This document shows positions 27,995 through 36,168 of a stretch of 52,674 bases of DNA, piece after piece (position 1 is the first letter of the stretch; every line of letters begins with the position of its first letter). The stretch is from Planctomycetota bacterium (lineage in GTDB: Bacteria; Planctomycetota; JAJSAM01; JAJVHW01). The translations under genes were made by a program, and so were the position numbers. The notes below the pieces were generated by a model. It did not search any database and was not told where the DNA came from. It saw only the letters and a list, made by a program, of their open reading frames with translations. The stretch lies in contig JAJRPF010000031.1 in NCBI GenBank assembly GCA_024280885.1, positions 1 through 52,674 of the forward strand. Reading direction: 5' to 3'.

Positions 27995-30900
27995 GGCGTT
28001 CTCCCGTCCCGGACCCGTTTGCGAACTCGGATGCGTTGCGGACATCGGCGAGATACGTGACCCCCGGGTCCACGTTCAGCTCGGCGAGGACCTGATACGA
28101 ACGCGGTCCGTGGGCGAGCTTCGCGACGGCGCTCTCGGGATCGTGCAGGTCGCCGAAGACGATCGCTCCGGAGGGACACGACTGCTGACACGCCATCTGG
28201 ATCGCGCCGTCAGCGACGTCCTCGCCACGCCGTGCAGCTTCGGCCTTGCCCTCCTGGATCCGCTGCACGCACATGGAGCATTTCTCCATGACGCCGCGCG
28301 ATCGGACTGTCACATCCGGGTTGAGGGCGAGGTTGTTCAACTCGTCCGCGCGCGGGTAGTCGAACCAGTTGAAGCGCCGCACCTTGTAGGGACAGTTGTT
28401 CGCGCAATAGCGTGTACCGACGCAGCGGTTGTAGACCTGCTGGTTGAGGCCGTCGGACGAGTGCGCCGTCGCGAGCACGGGACAGACCGTCTCGCAGGGT
28501 GCGTTCGCGCAGTGGTGGCACATCATCGGCTGGTGGTGGACGCGGAGATCGTCGCCTGTACCGCTGAAGTAGCGGTCCATGCGCAACCAAGTCATCTCGC
28601 GATGCCGCAGCACCTCGTCCTTGCCGACGGAAGGGACGTTGTTCTCGGCCTGACATGCGACGACGCATCCGGAGCAGCCGTTGCACGCTGCGAGGTCGAT
28701 TGCCATTCCCCAGCGGGGGCCGTCGTTCGCGTGGTCGGTCGGCCAGAGCGATACGTCGTGCGCCTCGTGGGCATGCACGGCGTGATCCGGGTCCTTCTGC
28801 AACTTCTCGAATGTCGTCACGAGCGCGACGTCACGGACCGCGCCGCCGCGGACCGCGAGGTGCGCCGGTACCTCGAGGCGATGATGGTCCTGCGTCCCCG
28901 CGAGGTCCTCGTGGTCGCCCGTCGGCGTGACGGTTACCGCCCGACCAGAGGTGCGCAGGCTGTTCTTGTCGAGCGTCAGCAGAGGCGAGACGCGCCGTCC
29001 TACCGTCCCGCCTTCTTGCACCGTGAGCTCGCCCTCGAGCCAACTCGGACCGATGCTCGAGAAGCGATCGGTGCCGGAGACTCCGTAGCCACGTGCGACG
29101 GCGATTGTGTCCGGGTGGATACCCGGGAGTGTGCGAACCGGCACCTCGACAGCCGCGTCGCCGTCGGCGATGCGAACGACATCGCCCGGGCGCACTCCCA
29201 TCCTTGCGGCGGTCGCCGGAGCTACGCAGGCGTAGTTGTCCCAGACCAGTGTCGTGAGCGGGTCAGGCATCTCTTGCAGCCAGGGGTTGTGCGCGTTGCG
29301 GCCTTCCGGGACGCCGACCTTGGAGTAGACGACCAGGGCGAGCGAACCGTCCGCAACGGCGGCGGGAGCTGCGCTCGCCGCGAGCATCTTGGCAGGACCG
29401 TCCGCGCGCCAGCGCGCCCGGGTGCGTTCGGGAGACGGCACAGCGACGTAACCGTCATGGAGCGCGCGATCGAAGAACGACTGGAAAGAACCCTTCGCCT
29501 TCGTTCGCGGGTACACGCTCGTTTGCCAGTACGCCTGCACCAGATCGTGGTCGTCGGTGTCGTCGCCCATCCATGCGGCGAGCGAGTGACGCAGCGTGCG
29601 CGCCGCGCGCAGCGGGGGGACGGTCGGCTGCGAGAGCGAGAAATGCCCACGCACGGCCTCGGCGTCGTTCCACGACTCCAGTTCATGCGGCGTGGGGGCG
29701 ACGACGGCCGCCACAGCACTGGTCTCGTCGGCGAGAGGCGACGTCGAGACGACCGTACCGACCTTCGTGAGCGCCTCGGTAGTGCCGACGTCGTCGGGCA
29801 ACTCGTAGACCAGATCGAGGCCGTCGACGATCAGGACGTCGACCTTGCCGTTGCGCATTTCTTCTATCAGTGCGAGAAGCGCCTTGTCGTCGCCTCGGCG
29901 GACCAGCGACGGCTGCTCGAGGTCGAGTGTCTTGCCGTAATTGCCGAGCAGTTGGTTGATGTGGACGGTCAGTGCCTGTGTGCCGGCGTTGTCGCTTCCG
30001 CAGACCACCAGTGACTTGCCACGCGCGCCCCAGAGTTCCTGAGCCAGGTGCTCGATGCGCGTGGCGTAGGGCGCGTCGGTCGGTTCGCTGCCCGCGGCGT
30101 CGGCGGCGCCTGCGAGATCGGCCACGTGCTTCCTGAGCAGCGCGAGAGTCGGCCGTAGTTCGGATGGCGCGACGGCGAGCCGTTCGTCGGCGGCGCTGCC
30201 GGTCAGCGAGAGATGGGACTCTACGTGGACGTGACGCGACATCGTCGCGTCGTCACCGTCGGGGCGTCGCCCGGCGGCGTAGTCGCGGGCGAAGTCGACC
30301 GGCGAGAGCCATGTGCCGAGGAAGTCGGCGTCGAACGACGCGATGACATGCGCTCGATCAAAGTGCATCCGGGGCAGGACGCGCGCGCCGAAGCACGCGT
30401 CGTGAGCAGCGAGAATCGCAGAGGCCGAGCGCGGGTCCCACTCGACGTGCGACGCGCCAAACTGCTTCGTGAAGCGCTCGATGCCAGCCCGCGTACTCGG
30501 ACTCGTGATCGTGCGCGTCAAGATACGTACGCGTGAGTTCGCGAGTGCCGCGCGGACGACGGCATCCGCATCGTTCCAGGACGCCTTCTTCCCGCGAACG
30601 AGCGCGCCGTCGCGTCGCGTCCCGTCGTAGAGGTCGAGCAGCGACGCCTGTCCGACGGCGCAGAGACCGCCACGTGAGATAGCGTGCTCCGGGTTGCCTT
30701 CGAGCTTGACCGGGCGACCGTCGCGGCAGCGCGCGAGGACGCCGCAGCGCGCTTCGCAACCGCCGCACGTCGTCGCTGTCCAGTACGCCAAACCAGGCGT
30801 GACAGAGTCGCTCGCGTCGAGGCGCGGGACGACAAGGCGCGTGACTCCGCGCGAACAGCCCGCGAGGGTTGCGCTGGCTACACCGAACCCGGCGAGTTTC

Positions 30901-31010
30901 AAGAACGTCCGGCGCGACGAACCCTCGCGCTCCACGGGGAGTACGAGATCATCGATCGTCGCGGGGATGCGCGAGTGGCGATCGGCGGCGTGGTGGCTGG
31001 TATCGGTCAT
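27987..31010 (-). CDS. actB: Alternative complex III iron-sulfur/molybdopterin-like subunit ActB
   Basis: A 1007-residue protein starting at ATG 31010, 1 nt after the actA stop. A Tat signal, SRRTFLKLAGFG, lies at about residues 33-45 with a possible lipobox (LAGC). The N-terminal half is a molybdopterin-oxidoreductase-like domain that in ACIII normally lacks Mo, with CGGCEARC as its cluster motif. The C-terminal part is a ferredoxin-like module with CNGCSGCVVAC, CHHCANAPCETVC, CVGTRYCANNCPY and CSMCVQR, sufficient for four Fe-S clusters. It passes electrons from quinol at ActC toward ActA/ActE. Confidence 0.93.
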   Translation of the reverse strand: MTDTSHHAADRHSRIPATIDDLVLPVEREGSSRRTFLKLAGFGVASATLAGCSRGVTRLVVPRLDASDSVTPGLAYWTATTCGGCEARCGVLARCRDGRPVKLEGNPEHAISRGGLCAVGQASLLDLYDGTRRDGALVRGKKASWNDADAVVRAALANSRVRILTRTITSPSTRAGIERFTKQFGASHVEWDPRSASAILAAHDACFGARVLPRMHFDRAHVIASFDADFLGTWLSPVDFARDYAAGRRPDGDDATMSRHVHVESHLSLTGSAADERLAVAPSELRPTLALLRKHVADLAGAADAAGSEPTDAPYATRIEHLAQELWGARGKSLVVCGSDNAGTQALTVHINQLLGNYGKTLDLEQPSLVRRGDDKALLALIEEMRNGKVDVLIVDGLDLVYELPDDVGTTEALTKVGTVVSTSPLADETSAVAAVVAPTPHELESWNDAEAVRGHFSLSQPTVPPLRAARTLRHSLAAWMGDDTDDHDLVQAYWQTSVYPRTKAKGSFQSFFDRALHDGYVAVPSPERTRARWRADGPAKMLAASAAPAAVADGSLALVVYSKVGVPEGRNAHNPWLQEMPDPLTTLVWDNYACVAPATAARMGVRPGDVVRIADGDAAVEVPVRTLPGIHPDTIAVARGYGVSGTDRFSSIGPSWLEGELTVQEGGTVGRRVSPLLTLDKNSLRTSGRAVTVTPTGDHEDLAGTQDHHRLEVPAHLAVRGGAVRDVALVTTFEKLQKDPDHAVHAHEAHDVSLWPTDHANDGPRWGMAIDLAACNGCSGCVVACQAENNVPSVGKDEVLRHREMTWLRMDRYFSGTGDDLRVHHQPMMCHHCANAPCETVCPVLATAHSSDGLNQQVYNRCVGTRYCANNCPYKVRRFNWFDYPRADELNNLALNPDVTVRSRGVMEKCSMCVQRIQEGKAEAARRGEDVADGAIQMACQQSCPSGAIVFGDLHDPESAVAKLAHGPRSYQVLAELNVDPGVTYLADVRNASEFANGSGTGERHG

Positions 31011-31011
31011 G

Positions 31012-31701
31012 TCAGTAGTGACACCTTGCGCAATCGATGGAGACGTGCTCCCCATCGCCGAGTTCGATTGCCCCGCCGGCCGGAGTGGCCCGAGCGGCCG
31101 TGGGGTCCGCAGCGTTCTTCCGGTGGCAGTCCATGCACCAGCCCATCGCCAGTGTGGACTCCTGCCGGATGCGCTCCATCGAGCCCACCGGCCCGTGGCA
31201 CGTCTGGCACGCGAGGCCCCGCGCCACGTGAACGCGGTGGTCGAAGTAGACGTAGTCCGGCAGGTTGTGGACGCGCACCCACTCGATCGGGCGCCGCTCC
31301 TTCGTCGGATCGGTTTTCAGTTCGCCGTCGAGCCCCAGAGCGTCGTAGAGCTTGCGGAGTTCGACCGAGACGATCGTCTTCGGCTCGCGTCCTTCCGCTT
31401 CGGCGAGCGCCTTCTCCTGGAGTTTGACGTCGAGCGTCGAAGTGACGTGCGCATGGCAGCCCATGCACAGCTCGGCTGGCGGAACGCCAGCGTGCCGACT
31501 CTTCTCCGCGCCGTAGTGACAGGAGAGGCAGTCCATCTGCAACTCGCCCGCGTGAACGCGATGCGAGAAGTGGATCGGCTGCTCCGGCTCGTAACCCAGA
31601 TTGTTGCCGGTCACGCGCACGTTGCTCTCGGCGAGCACGGCGCCGAGACCGATCACGAGTGAGCACGCGGCGAAGACGATCGGGGCGGTCCAGGAGGACA
31701 T
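31012..31701 (-). CDS. actA: Alternative complex III pentahaem cytochrome ActA
   Basis: The start ATG 31701 overlaps the narK stop by one base (TGATG). The 229-residue protein has a single N-terminal helix (about 5-25, APIVFAACSLVIGLGAVL) and exactly five CxxCH sites (CLSCH, CMGCH, CQTCH, CMDCH, CARCH), the ActA pattern. FSHRVHAG and FDHRVHVARG supply His ligands. It is the first act gene, directly coupled to the nar genes. Confidence 0.93.
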   Translation of the reverse strand: MSSWTAPIVFAACSLVIGLGAVLAESNVRVTGNNLGYEPEQPIHFSHRVHAGELQMDCLSCHYGAEKSRHAGVPPAELCMGCHAHVTSTLDVKLQEKALAEAEGREPKTIVSVELRKLYDALGLDGELKTDPTKERRPIEWVRVHNLPDYVYFDHRVHVARGLACQTCHGPVGSMERIRQESTLAMGWCMDCHRKNAADPTAARATPAGGAIELGDGEHVSIDCARCHY

Positions 31702-33338
31702 CAGCAGGGGACCTCCGCGCCCTTGCGCGCGTAGAACCACCAGTTGACGACAAGGCAAGTGAGGTAGTAGCCCGCGAAGCCGTAGAGCGCGTACTCGGGC
31801 GTGCCCGCCTTGATCTGCGTGGCAAAGATCTTTGGGATCAGGAACGCGCCGTACGCGGCGATCGCGGATGTCCAGCCGAGGACCGGTCCGGCCTGTTCCT
31901 TGTTGAAGATGATCGGGATCATCCGGAACGTTGAGCCGTTGCCAATACCCGTCGTCGCGAAGAGCACGATGAAGAGAATGAGGAACGGCATGAAGTACTG
32001 CTCGGGAGTGTGGGACTGGCTCGCGAGCGAGACGTAGTAGCCCGCGCCGATCGTCGAAGCGATCATGACCAGCGTGTCCCAGTGTGTGACACGTGCGCCG
32101 CCGAGCTTGTCGGAGAGCCAGCCGCCGACCGGACGGATCAGTGCGCCGACACCCGCTCCGAGGAAGATGTACTTCGCGGTCACAGGGGCGGCCGGATTGA
32201 CGATCGACTCGGCCAATGCCGCGCCGTTCGCATCGACGCGGATGACGCCGAAGACGTCATCGAGGAGCTTTGGGAACGCGTTGGCGTATCCGATGAACGA
32301 CCCGAACGTCATCGTGTAGAGCCAAGTCATGATCCAGTTGTGCTTGTTGCGGAAGATCGAGAACTGACCGATCAGGTTCTCTTTCGTCTCCTTCGGCGTG
32401 AGGAAGCGCATCGCCGCGAGCGTCGTCAGTACGGCAATCACGAGGATTACGAAGATCTTCAGCAGAACAGGGAAACCGCCCCACGGGACGATCAGGAGGA
32501 TGATGCCGATCGTCGCCCCGACGTAGCCGAGGACCGTGAGCCACAGGAACTTGGCGACCGCGACAGGTGTCGCACCGCATTTGTGCTGCGGCAGGTTGTT
32601 CATGAGGAAGAACGCGAGTACGGCGAAGAACGCGAGGATGGGGATCCAGACGAGCCCGGCGTTCTGTATCCAGACGTGCTTCTCCGCGCCGTCCTTCACG
32701 ATCTCGTAGGCATCGCCGCCGATGGAACCGAATGCACCGAACGTGATGATCCACGGCAGCAGGAACTGCATGACACTGACGCCGAGATTGCCGAGTCCGG
32801 CGTTCAGCCCGAGCGACAGGCCCTGCATGCGCTTCGGGAAGAAGAAGCTGATGTTGGACATCGACGACGCGAAGGCGCCACCACCCACACCGGAGATCGC
32901 TGCGAGGATGATGAACGTGAGGAAGGGCGTCGTCGGGTCCTGCAGCGCCATGCCCGCGCCGACGGCGGGGATCAGCAGGAGGAAGGTCGTCATGAACTTG
33001 ACGTTGCGTCCGCCGCAGATCGAGATCATGAACGAGTTAGGGATCCGCAACGTGGCGCCGGCGAGGCCCGCGACGGCGGGCAGTGTGAAGAGCAGCGCGC
33101 GATAGCCGTCACCCTCGTGGGGAACGCCTTCGTTCATGAACGTGAAGTTGAAGAGCGACGTGTCCGCGAAGTGCAGAGATTGGATGAACTTCGCAACCAT
33201 TCCCCAGTAGAGCCAGACCGCGAACGCGCAGAGCAGGTTCGGGATCGAGATCCACAGGTTGATGTTCGCGATCCGCTTGCCGGTGGACTCCCAGAACGAG
33301 TCGTCTTCGGTGTCCCAGTGTTCGAGAGTGCGGCTCAT
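31701..33338 (-). CDS. narK: NarK-type nitrate/nitrite transporter
   Basis: A 545-residue MFS protein starting at ATG 33338 in an ATGA overlap with narI; the frame upstream to 33800 is an Arg-rich non-coding extension over narI. It has 12 or more helices with the nitrate signature GLGNLGVSVMQ in helix 5 and GIGNGSTFRMIP in helix 11, and a large loop between. It probably exchanges nitrate and nitrite across the inner membrane, which the cytoplasmic-facing NarGH requires. Unlike the second carrier at 22272 it has no extra C-terminal domain, and the two may differ in mechanism (antiport versus symport). Confidence 0.92.
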   Translation of the reverse strand: MSRTLEHWDTEDDSFWESTGKRIANINLWISIPNLLCAFAVWLYWGMVAKFIQSLHFADTSLFNFTFMNEGVPHEGDGYRALLFTLPAVAGLAGATLRIPNSFMISICGGRNVKFMTTFLLLIPAVGAGMALQDPTTPFLTFIILAAISGVGGGAFASSMSNISFFFPKRMQGLSLGLNAGLGNLGVSVMQFLLPWIITFGAFGSIGGDAYEIVKDGAEKHVWIQNAGLVWIPILAFFAVLAFFLMNNLPQHKCGATPVAVAKFLWLTVLGYVGATIGIILLIVPWGGFPVLLKIFVILVIAVLTTLAAMRFLTPKETKENLIGQFSIFRNKHNWIMTWLYTMTFGSFIGYANAFPKLLDDVFGVIRVDANGAALAESIVNPAAPVTAKYIFLGAGVGALIRPVGGWLSDKLGGARVTHWDTLVMIASTIGAGYYVSLASQSHTPEQYFMPFLILFIVLFATTGIGNGSTFRMIPIIFNKEQAGPVLGWTSAIAAYGAFLIPKIFATQIKAGTPEYALYGFAGYYLTCLVVNWWFYARKGAEVPC

Positions 33339-34030
33339 CGTCCACCTCCACGCGCGGCCGGGCCGCCGCGGTTCCAGATCACCACCTGTGGCTTGCGCCA
33401 GAGGTACATGTTGGGAATGACCAGTACGTGCACGAGGCGCGTGAACGGGAAGAACGCGATCAGCACGAAGGCGTTGACGATGTGCAGCTTCACGAGGAGC
33501 GGCAGCGGCGCGACGTACGAGATGTCGGGCGAGAGCGTGACGAGGGACCAGAGCCACGGGCTTGCAGACGAGGCGAACCAGGACGATCCCCAGCCGTGGA
33601 AGTACGCGACGAGCACGCCGCTCACGACCTGAATCAGGAGCATCACATAGACGATCCAGTCGGCGATCGTGCTGACGCGCCGGACTCGCGAGCTGCTGAG
33701 CCGTCGGACGACGATCATCACCAGTCCTGCGACCGTCAGCAGCCCCAATGAGAGCCCGGTTGCCTCGAGCAGGAATAGACGCCACGGGACGGCGTTCCAC
33801 CCGAGGATCGCGTCGGGCAGAAGGAAGCCGACGAGGTGGCCACCTAGCACCGCCAGGATGCCGTAGTGGAAGGGCACAGAACTCCAGAAGTGCTGCTTGT
33901 TCTCAAGGAACTGAGACGAGAGGCTTGAGTACGAGAACTTGCTCTGGCGGTAGCGTTGCACCGTCACGACCAAGAAGAGCACCATGGCGACGTAAGGAAG
34001 CACGCCGAAGAGCACGAAATCACTCACCAT
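33335..34030 (-). CDS. narI: Respiratory nitrate reductase gamma subunit (cytochrome b)
   Basis: A 231-residue membrane subunit with five helices. Haem b ligands fit PFHYGILAVLGGHLVGF (two His about ten apart) and KLHIVNAF ... TRLVHVLVIP (C-terminal pair), as in NarI. It oxidises quinol on the periplasmic side and anchors NarGH on the cytoplasmic face. It overlaps narJ by 11 nt and narK by 4 nt. The C-terminus is Gly/Arg-rich. Confidence 0.93.
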   Translation of the reverse strand: MVSDFVLFGVLPYVAMVLFLVVTVQRYRQSKFSYSSLSSQFLENKQHFWSSVPFHYGILAVLGGHLVGFLLPDAILGWNAVPWRLFLLEATGLSLGLLTVAGLVMIVVRRLSSSRVRRVSTIADWIVYVMLLIQVVSGVLVAYFHGWGSSWFASSASPWLWSLVTLSPDISYVAPLPLLVKLHIVNAFVLIAFFPFTRLVHVLVIPNMYLWRKPQVVIWNRGGPAARGGGR

Positions 34031-34592
34031 CCACCTCCGCCTCGGTCGGAAGCGCAGCAGCGGGGAAGTACCCCTCGATGAGCTTCGTGGTTGCGGCGAG
34101 TAGGCCGCGGTAGGGGTTGTCCGGGCGGTCCGCGAGCTTCTCGACCATCCCGCGCACCGCCGGAGCCGTGAACTTCGCGGCGAGCTTCGTAACGGAGGGA
34201 CTGCGCAGGCGCGCGAGTACGCGCAGGACGTTCGGCAGGTGATCGGGGAGTTCGGTGTTCTCGGGCACGCCGACCTCGCGCATCAGTTCGCGTGCGCGGA
34301 CGAGGAACGCGCCGCGCGCATACTGCTCTCCGTAGAGCTGCCAGCCGATCTCCAGCGCGCAAACGGGATTCAACTCGAACGTGCGCACGTAGAGTTCTTC
34401 GCACTCCGCGAGCGGCGAGTCCGTGAGGAATGCGACGAGCGGACGCAGCATCTCCGTGGCCTCTGCGTTCTCACGCGAGATGGTCGTGAGCGCCGTCTGT
34501 GCGGCGACAGCTCGGTCCGCCTTCGGATACTCGTAGAGCGTGGCAACGGCTTCGAGGCCGGCGCGATGAACGGGCAGAGTGACCAGGGGCAT
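34020..34592 (-). CDS. narJ: Nitrate reductase assembly chaperone
   Basis: A 190-residue soluble alpha-helical protein of the NarJ/TorD-like family. The segment ELYVRTFELNP is the typical substrate-binding stretch (YVxTFD in E. coli NarJ). It inserts molybdenum cofactor into NarG and helps membrane docking. Its start lies 1 nt after the narH stop and its end overlaps narI, the canonical G-H-J-I order. Confidence 0.93.
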   Translation of the reverse strand: MPLVTLPVHRAGLEAVATLYEYPKADRAVAAQTALTTISRENAEATEMLRPLVAFLTDSPLAECEELYVRTFELNPVCALEIGWQLYGEQYARGAFLVRARELMREVGVPENTELPDHLPNVLRVLARLRSPSVTKLAAKFTAPAVRGMVEKLADRPDNPYRGLLAATTKLIEGYFPAAALPTEAEVDGE

Positions 34593-34593
34593 A

Positions 34594-36084
34594 TCAGTTG
34601 CCCCGCTCGGGCGCCGAGTTGAACCCGAAACCCACAGACGCGCGATGCTCGTGGGGATCTTCCATCATCTCGATCGCCATCTCGCGCTGGAACGGCGGGA
34701 TGATGCAACGCTCGTCCATGCTGGCGAGCGTCGTCAGACGATAGATCTTGTCGGCCTGCTCCCATGTGCAGTCGGCCTCGGCCAGCGCGCGCTCCGCGGT
34801 CTCCTTCGTGACGTCACCCACAGTCAGATGACGCCGCACGAGCCGCACAGCCCACTGCTTGCGCAGAGCGTAGCGAACGACTCCGTCGTTGCCGCCGCCG
34901 AAGAGTGACCCGAAGTAGCTGATCGGCGCACGGGCCTTCTCGATGTCACCGAAGAGGTCTTCGATGTCGTTGTCGATGACGTCGTTCTCCTTGCTCGACA
35001 TCACCGGCAGGAGCGGCGGGACGTAGAAGAGCATCGGGAACGTGCGGTACTCGATGTGCGGCGGCAGCGCGATGCCGAACTCCTTCACGAACGAGTACAC
35101 CGGCGACTGCTGCGCCGACTCGATGATGCCCTCGTGGATACCGTTCGCGCGGGCGGCCTCGATCACCTTCTCGTCGTGCGGATCGAGGATCATGCGACGC
35201 TGCGCATCGACGAGCTGGTCGTCGGGAAGGTTGCCGATCTCGGGCAGCATGTCGGCGTCGTAGAGGAGGTTGCCGAGATAGCGGATGCGGCCGACGCACG
35301 AGTGGAAGCACGCGGGCGCCTGGCCCGTCTCGAGACGCGGGAAGCAGAGGATGCACTTCTCGGACTTGCCCGTCGACCAGTTGTAGTAGGTCTTCTTGTA
35401 GGGGCAGGCCGACACGCAGGAGCGCCACGCGCGGCAGACCTGCTGGTTGATGAGGACGATGCCGTCTTCACCACGCTTGTAGAGCGCACCTGACGGGCAC
35501 GATGCCACGCAGGCCGGGTTCAGGCAGTGATTGCAGATGCGCGGCAGGTAGAAGAAGACGAGCCGCTCGATCGACATCATCTGCAGGCGCTGGTTGGGAG
35601 TGAGCGCCTCCATGTTCGGGTCATTGCGAGCGTAGATCTGCGAGCCGCCGAGATCGTCGTCCCAGTTGGGACCCGACTCGACATCGATGTGCTCGCCGGT
35701 GATCTTCGAGATCGGGCGCGCAACCGGTTGGTCGTCGCCCTCGGGAGCATTGAAGAGCTCCTTGAAATCGTACGTCCACGGCTCGTAGTAGTCGTCCATC
35801 GACGGCTGCGACGGGTTGTGGAAGATGTTGGGGATGATGCGCGCCTTACCGGTAGAGCGCAGCGAGAGCGTCTTGCCGTCGGTCTTCCAACCGCCGCGAT
35901 ACGCCTCCTGATCTTCCCACTTCGTCGGATAGCCGGTGCCCGGCTTCGTCTCGACGTTGTTCCACCACATGTATTCGGTGCCTTCGCGGTCCGTCCAGAT
36001 GTTCTTACAGGCAACGGAGCACGTGTGGCACCCGATGCACTTGTCCAGGTGGAAGACCATCGCGATCTGTGAGCGGACATCCAT
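34594..36084 (-). CDS. narH: Respiratory nitrate reductase beta subunit
   Basis: A 496-residue iron-sulfur protein. Cysteine groups are CIGCHTCSVAC near the N-terminus, CNHCLNPACVASC, CRAWRSCVSACPYKK and a final CILCFPRLETGQAPAC group. The third contains Trp in place of a Cys (CxxW), the hallmark of the [3Fe-4S] cluster of NarH and cytoplasmic NxrB. It transfers electrons between NarI and NarG. There is no signal peptide, consistent with a cytoplasmic location. Confidence 0.95.
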   Translation of the reverse strand: MDVRSQIAMVFHLDKCIGCHTCSVACKNIWTDREGTEYMWWNNVETKPGTGYPTKWEDQEAYRGGWKTDGKTLSLRSTGKARIIPNIFHNPSQPSMDDYYEPWTYDFKELFNAPEGDDQPVARPISKITGEHIDVESGPNWDDDLGGSQIYARNDPNMEALTPNQRLQMMSIERLVFFYLPRICNHCLNPACVASCPSGALYKRGEDGIVLINQQVCRAWRSCVSACPYKKTYYNWSTGKSEKCILCFPRLETGQAPACFHSCVGRIRYLGNLLYDADMLPEIGNLPDDQLVDAQRRMILDPHDEKVIEAARANGIHEGIIESAQQSPVYSFVKEFGIALPPHIEYRTFPMLFYVPPLLPVMSSKENDVIDNDIEDLFGDIEKARAPISYFGSLFGGGNDGVVRYALRKQWAVRLVRRHLTVGDVTKETAERALAEADCTWEQADKIYRLTTLASMDERCIIPPFQREMAIEMMEDPHEHRASVGFGFNSAPERGN

Positions 36085-36148
36085 GGTGGGGCCTCTTCGG
36101 AGCGAGTGGGAATGGAGTGACGGGACGCGGGTGTCGGGTCTGAGGAGT

Positions 36149-36164
36149 CGGTTCCGAGGAACCG
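36149..36164. promoter_or_regulatory. Small hairpin in narG-narH spacer
   Basis: CGGTTC-CGAG-GAACCG is an exact 6-bp stem with a tetraloop, starting 5 nt past the narG stop on the minus strand. The 84-bp narG-narH spacer is the longest gap in the otherwise overlapping nar-act unit before actF. It may stabilise an mRNA end or tune the narG:narH ratio. There is no T-run, so a terminator is unlikely. Confidence 0.35.
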
Positions 36165-36168
36165 TGGC

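Noticed and set aside
27993..30014. 673-codon + strand frame opposite actB
   Set aside because: Shadow of actB: no domain, no ribosome-binding site, no plausible neighbour.
32010..33632. 540-codon + strand frame opposite narK
   Set aside because: Highly charged low-complexity translation caused by antisense of hydrophobic codons; not a gene.
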